Shown here: in pieces, positions 1 through 6,367 of the stretch
Layout of the letters: each line of letters begins with the position of its first letter
Numbering within the stretch: the stretch's first letter is position 1
Origin: Methanoregula sp.
GTDB taxonomy: Archaea > Halobacteriota > Methanomicrobia > Methanomicrobiales > Methanospirillaceae
Reading direction: 5' to 3'
Length of the DNA stretch: 8,928 nucleotides
NCBI GenBank assembly: GCA_026394635.1
Contig: JAPKXV010000292.1
Location: forward strand, 1-8,928
The notes under the pieces: model-generated
Databases searched by the model: none
What the model was told of the DNA's origin: nothing
What the model saw: only the letters and a program-made list of their open reading frames with translations
Translations under genes and position numbers: made by a program

Positions 1-447
1 CCGGTCCTGTGCCCTCACCTGCACCAGTCCCTCATAGTAACTGCCGCTGATCCGGTTGCACCGGTCACACGACTCCCGCTGCCATGCAACGTCTGTCTCG
101 CACTTAGCCTCCACTTCTTTGCCATAGAGTATTCCCTTGATTAAGAGGACTGCACGCGAACGGTTGGTGCTCAGTTCATAAATCCTGGTATCGATCTGGC
201 CTTTTTTGACATCGGGATGGAGATGGACTGCGCTCCTTGCGATTTCAGGTGCAAGAAGAGAGCGCTCGCGGTCGGTATCTGTCCAGGTATTTCCCTGCTT
301 CAGTGCTCCACAACCCGGGCAGTGTATGCATTGCACTCGTGCATCACAGGAAAACCAGCGGGTCTTTTCCACCCTGCAGTGATCGCATAATCCCTCCATA
401 TCCGAAGGTCTCCCGCAGTTCGGGCAGAACCGGTCTTTGATACCCAT
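1..447 (-). CDS. nmd3: NMD3-family protein, N-terminal part (runs off left edge)
   Basis: The leftward frame starts at ATG 447 and stays open for 149 codons to the window edge, so the C-terminus is missing. Residues 8-24 hold two CxxC knuckles (C8/C11 and C21/C24). They are followed by C40/C43/C46 in a CIHCPGCG stretch and by C127/C130 just before SGSYYEGLVQVR. This series of zinc knuckles, ending in a CxxC before a G-x-YYE segment, is characteristic of NMD3. In eukaryotes NMD3 is the 60S export adaptor. Archaea have no nucleus, so the archaeal protein is presumed to act in large-subunit maturation or translation, but its role is not settled. The start lies 5 nt after the DUF424 stop, with a weak AGGT-type SD near 456-461, so it is probably translated from the operon message. 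Family confidence is high; the rest of the protein cannot be seen. Confidence 0.85.
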   Translation of the reverse strand, partial: MGIKDRFCPNCGRPSDMEGLCDHCRVEKTRWFSCDARVQCIHCPGCGALKQGNTWTDTDRERSLLAPEIARSAVHLHPDVKKGQIDTRIYELSTNRSRAVLLIKGILYGKEVEAKCETDVAWQRESCDRCNRISGSYYEGLVQVRAQDR

Positions 448-452
448 AAAAG

Positions 453-746
453 TTACAACCTGAAGATCAGCGCGTGCGGAATGCTGCCAATCATGATGCA
501 ACCGGCACGCGAAACGAGTCCCAGTTCAATTGCAATTGCTGCCGCGCGCTCACCCATGATGTTTGCATTTTCCGCAGTTTTCAATGCTTCACGGACTTCA
601 TCGGCACTCGCCCGGCGGGTCCCATAGAATGCTTCGGTGATGTGCACCTTCACATCTCCGTCGCTGATGATGGTGTTGATCAGTTCACCGTCACATACTG
701 CCACGATGTCGCGAGTCTGGGGTGAGCGGTGGATCTTCAAAAACAT
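453..746 (-). CDS. DUF424 family protein
   Basis: A 97-residue protein starting MFLKIHRS and ending in PHALIFRL. It is a full-length match in size and motif to DUF424, a small archaeal family of unknown biochemical function. Recognisable features are the N-terminal V-A-V-C-D segment, the ISDGDVKVHITEAFYG stretch (about residues 28-43), the NANIMGERAAAIAIELGLV helix (about 60-78) and the CIMIGSIPHA turn near the end. There is no signal peptide or membrane segment, so it should be cytosolic. The ATG at 746 is preceded by GAGTGATC, a near match to the archaeal anti-SD complement. The gene sits between the broken hydrolase (44 nt upstream) and nmd3 (5 nt downstream). The tight nmd3 linkage suggests a translation-related role, but that is inference from position only. 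Confidence 0.85.
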   Translation of the reverse strand: MFLKIHRSPQTRDIVAVCDGELINTIISDGDVKVHITEAFYGTRRASADEVREALKTAENANIMGERAAAIAIELGLVSRAGCIMIGSIPHALIFRL

Positions 747-790
747 TGATCACTCATTGGGAGGGTGTGATAAAAAAGGTGACCGGCATT
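747..790 (-). promoter_or_regulatory. Spacer with leftward T6 tract: terminator or internal promoter
   Basis: This is the longest gap inside the leftward operon (44 nt; most others are 5-9 nt). Read leftward it contains six T residues at 777-772, giving CTTTTTTATCAC. A short oligo-T run just after a stop codon can terminate archaeal transcription. The same AT-rich block lies about 26-31 nt before the DUF424 ATG, where a TATA box would sit for a nearly leaderless transcript. The sequence does not decide between the two. Confidence 0.3.
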
Positions 791-1691
791 TTAAGACAGG
801 TTGACCGGCACTCCATACACCATTTCCACGGTCTCTGTATGGATGCGGTGGCAGTCCTCCTCGCTGATACGTCCCTGCACAAGGAGATTTTTTGTGAACC
901 GCGGCACCGACTTGGGGCCGATCACTGCGCCCGGCCTCGTGTTCTCGTCCATATAATCACTCTCCATCGTGAAGTGCCGTTTCTCCTTACAGAGCAGGGG
1001 AATTGCCTCATGCTTTGCAATAAACGAGGGCATAAGAAGGGTATCAGGGGTGGCATAATGCTTCACGACCCGTTGTGGGTTTATTCCGGCACGTTGTGCC
1101 ATATCTAAAATATCATCACACGCCCCGCTCTCAGCATGGATCTGGAGTGCGCAGTCGCATCCTTTTGCCAGCCTGAGCGCGTGATCAAGGATATCGTTGG
1201 ATGCCGCCAGCATTTCGGGACTGACCTCGTAATGCGGTCTTCCGCTTTTTAGAGCGTATGCCTTCCCCTCGTTTACATAGCGCGCGGCGAGGTCAAGCCC
1301 CCCCTTCATCACCACTCCGGCGGCCTCTGTACCCAGCCGCTCCCCGAGCCGCGAGATCTCTGCGGGATGCACGCCCAGCACGGGAAAAACCGTAATCCCG
1401 AGTTCCGCTATCATCTGTCCGATACGGACCGTATCGTCAAAAACAGGAGCAAAATCAGTACCACATGACGGGTGCACTCCTCATCTGTCCGATACGGACC
1501 GTCTCGTCAAAAACAGGAGCAAAATCAGTACCACATGATGGGTGCACTCCCAGCGACCATGACGGTTTTGAGACAAGGAACAGGTGGGTGCCGCCCGCAC
1601 GCTGGAATTCCTTTGCCGCCTCGATCCCCCGCCCGTTCTTCGGGTCGATGTGGATATGGTCGTCAGTGATGGGGAAGGTGTTCAATTTCAC
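791..1691 (-). pseudogene. COG1831-type TIM-barrel metal-dependent hydrolase, frameshifted by an internal 70-bp duplication
   Basis: Two leftward fragments match consecutive parts of one amidohydrolase-like protein (TatD-related / urease-superfamily predicted hydrolase, COG1831). The upstream fragment (about 1691-1455) has the metal-binding HxH in TDDHIHIDP and a KPSWSLGVHPSCGTDF segment, then hits a stop at 1457-1455. The downstream fragment (GTG 1477 to stop 791) carries the other expected ligands: His in VLGVHPAE, His in LQIHAESG, His in VVKHYA and Asp in MESDYMDE. The break lies in a 70-bp tandem repeat. Deleting one copy gives a continuous frame of about 276 residues with every ligand present. 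The start is uncertain: GTG 1691 (AGGT at 1706-1703) or TTG 1685, both inside the end of mptD. The substrate is unknown. As written the gene is broken; it could be intact if the repeat is an assembly error. Confidence 0.8.
1411..1550. repeat. 70-bp direct tandem duplication (two copies)
   Basis: Positions 1411-1480 and 1481-1550 are adjacent direct copies with a period of exactly 70 bp and 68 of 70 bases the same. The differences are A1433 versus C1503 and C1469 versus T1539. Each copy begins TCATCTGTCCGATACGG and ends GGTGCACTCC. In the coding (minus) frame the first difference is Asp versus Glu and the second is silent (CCG/CCA, Pro). Because 70 = 3x23+1, the extra copy shifts the reading frame of the hydrolase gene. 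Confidence 0.97.
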
Positions 1692-2016
1692 GGCATTCCA
1701 CAACCTGCATGAAGGGATACCCCTGATCCGGGGAAAGGCGTGCCCTGCAGTACGCAAACCCCGCGCGTGTCACAATCTCCACATCAAACATCAGCCCCGA
1801 CAGTTCGCTGTACCCGAACCGGTTCGGCAGCATAAGGTTGCGGTCAAGGTGCACGGTGATCTTCTCAACACAGGGCTGGAGTATGACACTTTTCTCCATT
1901 GCGCGTTCGACTCCTGCTGCGCTCTCCTGAGATATCGGGGTCCCAACCCACTGGTGGTACAAAGCCCCCAGTTTAATCCCTGCCTCAAAAACCGCCTGTT
2001 CCCGCTTATTTTGCAT
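1663..2016 (-). CDS. mptD: Archaeal dihydroneopterin aldolase (MptD, DUF372/DHNA family)
   Basis: A 117-residue cytosolic protein, the usual size for the archaeal aldolase that cleaves 7,8-dihydroneopterin to 6-hydroxymethyl-7,8-dihydropterin and glycolaldehyde, an early step toward tetrahydromethanopterin. Family features are the N-terminal REQAVFEAGIKLGALYHQ helix (residues 5-22), the VGTPIS turn (24-29), the FGYSELSG segment (67-74) followed by MFDVEIV, and the late GYPFMQVVE motif (99-107). It is unrelated in sequence to bacterial FolB. The ATG at 2016 has a very strong SD (GAGGAGGT) overlapping the mcm stop codon, 9 nt after mcm ends, which implies coupled expression. Its 3' end overlaps the start of the hydrolase gene by about 23-29 nt. 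I assign the family from memory of its motifs; no active-site residue was checked against a structure. Confidence 0.85.
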   Translation of the reverse strand: MQNKREQAVFEAGIKLGALYHQWVGTPISQESAAGVERAMEKSVILQPCVEKITVHLDRNLMLPNRFGYSELSGLMFDVEIVTRAGFAYCRARLSPDQGYPFMQVVECREIEHLPHH

Positions 2017-2019
2017 GAT

Positions 2020-2027
2020 ACCTCCTC
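2020..2027 (-). promoter_or_regulatory. Strong Shine-Dalgarno of mptD overlapping the mcm stop
   Basis: Read leftward this is GAGGAGGT, placed 3 nt before the mptD ATG (2016-2014) and sharing bases with the mcm TGA (2028-2026). It fixes the mptD start and points to translational coupling with mcm. Confidence 0.8.
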
Positions 2028-4137
2028 AGATCAGCTGGATGATCCCGTTCTTGGGTTCCATCGCCTCACCATTCCGCAGCAGCATATCGATGCCCTCGCG
2101 CACCTTCTCTCGGGTAAACCCTTTCTGGGTTGCCACGTCGATCACCTGGTCGATTGCAGCGCGCTTCCCCTCACCTCCAATGTCCCGTATCGCGTCCTTG
2201 ATCACCCGGACGATATCGCGTTTCTCCTTGGATATGCCGGTTGCAACCTTGTCGATGTCAAACGAGCCGGTCTTTGCATCATAGGCAATCTGGCGCAGGC
2301 ATGCATCCACAATATGGATGACGCGTTCTGCATCAGACTGCTCAATGGTATTGGAGAGCCGGATCCGCGCGCTTGCCTCTCCAAGCCGGACAAGGGCTTC
2401 AAGCTGCCGTGCGGTCACCGGGACAGGCTTGTTGGGCTCTGCAATTCCCCTGAGTTTGAGGTAATAATTAACGAGGGCCTCCTTTGCTTCCGTGGAAAGA
2501 ATCGGGTAACAGGACCGTTTTGCATAGGCAACATACTTGCGGAAAAGCGTAGGATCGATATCAGGTTTTACCTGGGAGAGCTGCTGGTCGATATACTCCT
2601 GGGTGACGCCGGGGATCGGTGTTTTTTTGTGCTGCTGGATCAGCTCCCCGATGCTGTGCGTCTTAAGGATGTGTTCGGCTATGGCAAGGTCTCTTCTTGG
2701 TTCGGGCTGGTCGGCCATGATGAAGATCAGGTCGAACCGTGAAAGAAGGGTGGGGGGCATATTGATCTGGTCTGCGATGTCGCCATACATGTCAAACCTC
2801 CCGTATTTCGGGTTTGCCGCTCCGAGAAGGGCGCAACGGGATTTGAGTGTAGCCGTAATGCCAGCCTTTGCAACACTGATCGACTGCTGCTCCATCGCTT
2901 CATGCAGGGCGCTCCGGTCCTCTTTCTGCATCTTGTCCATCTCATCCACAGCAGCGACCCCCATATCGGCGAGTACCAGCGCACCCGCTTCAAGGGTCCA
3001 GCGCCCGTCTCCAAACTCGTCCTTGACGGCAGTTGCCGTAAGTCCCGCAGATGTTGAGGATTGTCCGCTGGTGTAAATTGCACGGGGCGAAAGTTTTACG
3101 ACATATCTCAGGAGCTGGCTCTTTGCAATGCCGGGATCTCCGATGAGCAGCACGTGAATGTCACCGCGCAGGTGGCTTCCGTCCGGCATCTCCTTCGCGA
3201 TTCCCCCGAACAGCTGAAGCGCAATTGCCTCTTTTACATCCTCGCTCCCGTATATCGTCGGGGCAATTGAATGCGTGATCTTCCGGTAGATCAAGGGGTC
3301 GCGGGAGAGTTCCCGGATCTCGTCCTCCGCATGTTCATCGATATCCACCTCCTCAAACTCTTTTTCCTGGATCTCGATGGAGTTGCACTCAAGAAAAATA
3401 TCAAAGACCGTGCTTTTCTCGCCCCTGATCATCCGCTGCATCGAACGCAGGATTCCGTTGATGATCACCCGGTCACCCGGTGATACGAGCCCGGCAAGGT
3501 CATCGGTCACGTCAATATCAAGTGTCTGGGGCTGTTCGCCGCCGCGCAGTCCTTCGGGAGATTCCTGTACACGGAGCTTTTGCGAATCGACAAACTTGGA
3601 ACGTTTGGGGAGCAGTTCCAGTTTCTTGAATGTACATCCGTCAGTGGCGCATCCCTCCGGTTCGATAAACTTCCCGTACTTCTGCTTTTTATAGGTGAAA
3701 TGGCCTGCAGGACACTTGAAGACCGCTTCGACAATCCGTGGGCGGACTTCGGTGGTCTTGCGCAAAATGCCTTCAACCGAGATAAACCGGTTGATGTCAT
3801 CAGACCTGATGTTGCGGACCCCGAGCTTTTGCGGGAGGTTATTAAACCTGATATTGATGCCCCGGGGCTCTTTTCCGTCCTTTGTCCTGACCAGCTGGTT
3901 GCTTTTGATTGCGTCCCAGACATCTTCGAGCACCTTTCCCGGGTTTTCGAGGAGTTCATCGGCAAGCGTGATGCCCGGCTTTCCGAATTTCTCGATCTCG
4001 CGGTAATCGATGTAAAGGGAACGACGGTGGGGGTATTCACGTCCCAGTTCGCCGAGTTCTTTTTTATACCGGCTTTTTAAGAACCGGCTCCAGTCTGATG
4101 CCCGGTCAGCAACGCTGTTTTCCGCATCCTTACCCAA
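2026..4137 (-). CDS. mcm: Minichromosome maintenance replicative DNA helicase MCM
   Basis: A 703-residue AAA+ helicase that forms the hexameric motor of the archaeal replication fork. Domains in order: N-terminal A domain (about 10-110); OB/zinc domain with C142, H146, C163 and C168 (CPAGH ... CATDGC); N-to-C linker (about 255-290); and AAA+ core. The core has Walker A GDPGIAKS (333-340), Walker B VDEMD with D398/E399, sensor-1 N442 in GAANPKYG, arginine finger R467 in LLSRFD, and sensor-2 R577 in TARQLE. A C-terminal winged helix spans about 645-703. Length is typical and no intein or frameshift is seen. The start is TTG at 4137: the rfcS stop codon is in the same frame four codons upstream, no ATG or GTG lies between, and a TGAGGTG SD sits 5 nt before it. 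The gene follows rfcS by 9 nt and precedes mptD by 9 nt, so it should be co-transcribed with both. Confidence 0.97.
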   Translation of the reverse strand: MGKDAENSVADRASDWSRFLKSRYKKELGELGREYPHRRSLYIDYREIEKFGKPGITLADELLENPGKVLEDVWDAIKSNQLVRTKDGKEPRGINIRFNNLPQKLGVRNIRSDDINRFISVEGILRKTTEVRPRIVEAVFKCPAGHFTYKKQKYGKFIEPEGCATDGCTFKKLELLPKRSKFVDSQKLRVQESPEGLRGGEQPQTLDIDVTDDLAGLVSPGDRVIINGILRSMQRMIRGEKSTVFDIFLECNSIEIQEKEFEEVDIDEHAEDEIRELSRDPLIYRKITHSIAPTIYGSEDVKEAIALQLFGGIAKEMPDGSHLRGDIHVLLIGDPGIAKSQLLRYVVKLSPRAIYTSGQSSTSAGLTATAVKDEFGDGRWTLEAGALVLADMGVAAVDEMDKMQKEDRSALHEAMEQQSISVAKAGITATLKSRCALLGAANPKYGRFDMYGDIADQINMPPTLLSRFDLIFIMADQPEPRRDLAIAEHILKTHSIGELIQQHKKTPIPGVTQEYIDQQLSQVKPDIDPTLFRKYVAYAKRSCYPILSTEAKEALVNYYLKLRGIAEPNKPVPVTARQLEALVRLGEASARIRLSNTIEQSDAERVIHIVDACLRQIAYDAKTGSFDIDKVATGISKEKRDIVRVIKDAIRDIGGEGKRAAIDQVIDVATQKGFTREKVREGIDMLLRNGEAMEPKNGIIQLI

Positions 4138-4142
4138 ATGAG

Positions 4143-4149
4143 CACCTCA
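4143..4149 (-). promoter_or_regulatory. Shine-Dalgarno deciding the TTG start of mcm
   Basis: Read leftward this is TGAGGTG, spaced 5 nt from TTG 4137. Its TGA is the stop codon of rfcS, so termination of rfcS and initiation of mcm occur at the same place. This supports the rare TTG start over any downstream codon. Confidence 0.7.
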
Positions 4150-5115
4150 TGGCCGTTCCTGTGCTGACAGCACGAACCTTGCAATCAGGGCTTCCATCTG
4201 GATGTCGCTGTTCGCACCTTCCGAGAGCCGGAAATCCGCCTCACCCAGATGGTCGATCAACCGGACTTTCAGACCCCGGTCAAGGGGACGTTTGAGGAGC
4301 GCACGGTAGCACTGGTTGATCAGTTCATTTGCGGCTATCCCCCGCTCGTGCATGAGGTGCGCGAGCAGTGATTCGGCAGCGTCAAATTCCCCGGCAAGGG
4401 AGAGGGTCAGGAGTTCATCGATCTCTTCCGGGCGGGCAGTGGAAGTTATCGCATAGACCCGTGGGGCATCGATGTTTTTCGTGATGATTGCCGCACCCTG
4501 GAGGGCATTGATTGCCTTGCGCATATCCCCCTGCGCGATATAGACCATCGCATCCATGGCATCGGGACTCACGGTAAGCCCTTCGCGGTGTGCAATGCGC
4601 AGGATCTCTTCTTTGATTGCCGCATGGGAAAGGGGTTTGAAACGGTAGATCGCGCACCGGCTCTGGATCGGGTCGATGATTTTGGAAGAGTAGTTACAGG
4701 AAAGGATGAACCGGCAGGTCTGTGCATAGCTCTCCATCGTCCTGCGCAGTGCTGCCTGCGCGTCAGTAGTGAGTGCATCCGCCTCGTCTAAGAAAAGGAT
4801 TTTGTAGGTAGCATCACCCAGGGGTGTCGTGCGTGCAAACTGTTTGATCTGGTTGCGTACCACATCGATCCCTCTCTCGTCAGAAGCATTCAGTTCACGG
4901 AAGTTCATCTGCCATGATTCACCAAAGATCTCCCGTGCCAGCGTGACTGCTGCGGTAGTCTTTCCAACCCCGGCGCTTCCCGTGAAAAGAAGATGCGGGA
5001 GATTTTTTGTTTTCACATACGAGGAGAGACGTTCGATGATCTCGTCCTGCCCGACAATATCGGCAAGCCGCGTCGGGCGGTATTTCTCGATCCAGATTGT
5101 GTGATTCTCCTCCAT
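4147..5115 (-). CDS. rfcS: Replication factor C small subunit
   Basis: A 322-residue AAA+ clamp-loader subunit that, with the large subunit RfcL, opens the PCNA sliding clamp and loads it at primer-template junctions. Visible motifs: the RFC box near the N-terminus (WIEKYRPTRLADIVGQ, residues 8-23), Walker A GSAGVGKTT (46-54), NASDERGID (76-84), Walker B LFLDEAD with D110/E111, the SRC arginine-finger motif at 152-154, sensor-2 GDMRKAINALQ (196-206), and a helical collar domain (about 230-322). Length is normal and no intein interrupts the Walker region, a common site for inteins in this family. I place the start at ATG 5115 because MEENHTIWIEKYRP matches the family's N-terminus and AGGGGTG lies just before it. 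A longer in-frame start at 5199 would add 28 residues not typical of RfcS. It appears to be the first gene of the leftward operon. Confidence 0.95.
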   Translation of the reverse strand: MEENHTIWIEKYRPTRLADIVGQDEIIERLSSYVKTKNLPHLLFTGSAGVGKTTAAVTLAREIFGESWQMNFRELNASDERGIDVVRNQIKQFARTTPLGDATYKILFLDEADALTTDAQAALRRTMESYAQTCRFILSCNYSSKIIDPIQSRCAIYRFKPLSHAAIKEEILRIAHREGLTVSPDAMDAMVYIAQGDMRKAINALQGAAIITKNIDAPRVYAITSTARPEEIDELLTLSLAGEFDAAESLLAHLMHERGIAANELINQCYRALLKRPLDRGLKVRLIDHLGEADFRLSEGANSDIQMEALIARFVLSAQERP

Positions 5116-5265
5116 GTACACCCCTATTGTATCCAATTTATGTATTGAGACGGAAAGGGTAAGTATTGATTTCCATCCGCATTTCTGGACGGAGAACAAA
5201 TGTTACCTTAATTGTACTAGATGAATGTCATAATCTTTATCATAAGAGTTTTGAAATTACTTCTT
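5116..5265. promoter_or_regulatory. Divergent intergenic region with candidate promoters
   Basis: These 150 nt separate the leftward rfcS operon from the rightward exported-protein genes and must contain both promoters. Leftward TATA-like candidates are AATACATAAATT (5146-5135), about 20-30 nt before the rfcS ATG, and AATACTTA near 5171-5160, which would leave a short leader containing the AGGGGTG ribosome site. Rightward, CTTTATCAT (5236-5244) lies 22-30 nt before ATG 5266. That fits a leaderless transcript, and no SD precedes that ATG. Positions are judged by spacing and AT content only. Confidence 0.4.
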
Positions 5266-6297
5266 ATGAATTACCGGCTCATTTTCTGTGTTCTTTTGTT
5301 ATTGCTGGGAATCCTCGCTGTTCCGGTATCTGCCGGTCTTTCGAAGATTGATCTGGGGGCTCCGGTATTTGTCGGCGAAATGGGGCTTGATATCTCCTCT
5401 GCGCTCAACGGGTGTAACCAGATCTCGTGGTGGCCTGTGGGTAATGATACGAGTTCTCCAACCGGCAAGGTGATTGAAATCACCCAAAACAGGTTCAGTT
5501 ATAATATCAGTCCCGACCTCTTTTCCGGGTATGAAGGCACATGGTATTGCTCGGATAAAAAACCGATTGCCAAGGCGTTTACCGTTGAAAAACCTCAATT
5601 TACCCTGAAAATATGGGATGTTGATAATGACAAGGATGTCACCGGACAGAGCGTGCCACGAAACACCCGGGTCACCTACCGGATCGATACAAACCTTGAC
5701 CGTGCTTTTAACAGCCTGTACCGTCCTATGATCAACCCCTTGGACACGTTGTTCGATGTCCGGCTCAAAGGGCCCAACGGAGCCGGCATCTCAACCATCT
5801 ATACGGGCAGTGCGGGAGTAACGGGCACCGAGATCCTGACCTTTGATTCAAAACCTGATGTGAGGGCCTCCCCCTATATCTGGAGAGACGGGAAGGTATG
5901 GAACCATACAGCACGGAGCGGAGACGGGACACCCCTCTATCCTCTGGGTACGTATACCTTCACCGCGACCCAGAACCTCAATACCATGAAAAATTATTAT
6001 GGGGATCTGGTGGGGGTCACGGTTTCGGGTCCGGTAACTGTTACCTTCATCCCCGAGGTGGCCACTCCATCTCCAACGGGTATTCCTCCCTCCACGGCTA
6101 CTCCGGCAACCCTTCTTACCACGCCTGAACCGACCCAAGCATCAACAACAGTCAGTACGGTTACCACAACGCGGGCAGTCACCACTCCTACAATAAAACC
6201 GACCTGGACGTCGGCACCCCTTCCGGAATGGTTGACGGTCATTGCACTCGGCATAGGATGCGCGGTGTTTGCGTTGTGCCAAAAAGGCAACCGCTGA
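5266..6297 (+). CDS. DUF3821 domain surface protein with signal peptide and C-terminal anchor
   Basis: A 343-residue predicted exported protein. Residues 1-23 form a signal peptide (M-N-Y-R, a long Leu-rich core, then VPVSA before Gly24). Residues 25-110 resemble DUF3821, a domain of methanogen surface proteins of unknown function: IDLGAPVFVGEMGLDIS, ISWWPVG, SPTGKVIEI and GTWYCSD. Cys50 and Cys95 could form a disulfide. A second beta-rich part follows (about 111-262), then a Thr/Ser/Pro-rich stalk (about 263-320) and a hydrophobic segment (322-338) ending in QKGNR, so the protein is probably tethered at the outer face of the membrane. I chose ATG 5266 over the in-frame ATG 5221 because it gives a normal signal peptide and has a TATA-like element at leaderless spacing. 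Function is unknown; family assignment is good but from memory. Confidence 0.8.
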   Translation: MNYRLIFCVLLLLLGILAVPVSAGLSKIDLGAPVFVGEMGLDISSALNGCNQISWWPVGNDTSSPTGKVIEITQNRFSYNISPDLFSGYEGTWYCSDKKPIAKAFTVEKPQFTLKIWDVDNDKDVTGQSVPRNTRVTYRIDTNLDRAFNSLYRPMINPLDTLFDVRLKGPNGAGISTIYTGSAGVTGTEILTFDSKPDVRASPYIWRDGKVWNHTARSGDGTPLYPLGTYTFTATQNLNTMKNYYGDLVGVTVSGPVTVTFIPEVATPSPTGIPPSTATPATLLTTPEPTQASTTVSTVTTTRAVTTPTIKPTWTSAPLPEWLTVIALGIGCAVFALCQKGNR

Positions 6298-6309
6298 TTC
6301 TTGATCATC

Positions 6310-6316
6310 TTTTTTT
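6310..6316 (+). terminator. T7 tract after the DUF3821 gene
   Basis: Seven consecutive T residues start 13 nt after the TGA at 6295-6297. Short oligo-T tracts are the usual intrinsic termination signal in archaea. No strong hairpin precedes it. Confidence 0.45.
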
Positions 6317-6367
6317 ACTCGCATTTGCAATCATAGTGAGAATATCAACTTTCACGTGAGGCATTTC

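Noticed and set aside
1465..2742. A long rightward open frame of 425 codons across the hydrolase, mptD and the end of mcm
   Set aside because: It is antisense to well-recognised genes on the minus strand, crosses three of them, and its translation resembles no family I know. It is a by-product of their codon use.
2026..5115. Possible inteins in RfcS or MCM, which are frequent intein hosts in archaea
   Set aside because: Both proteins have normal length and uninterrupted Walker A, Walker B and arginine-finger regions.
5116..5199. A 28-residue N-terminal extension of RfcS from an upstream in-frame start at 5199
   Set aside because: The family begins close to the WIEKYRP motif, a ribosome site precedes ATG 5115, and the extension would cover the likely promoter.
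5221..5265. Upstream ATG 5221 for the DUF3821 protein
   Set aside because: It adds 15 residues before a complete signal peptide and overlaps the TATA-like element at 5236-5244; ATG 5266 fits better.
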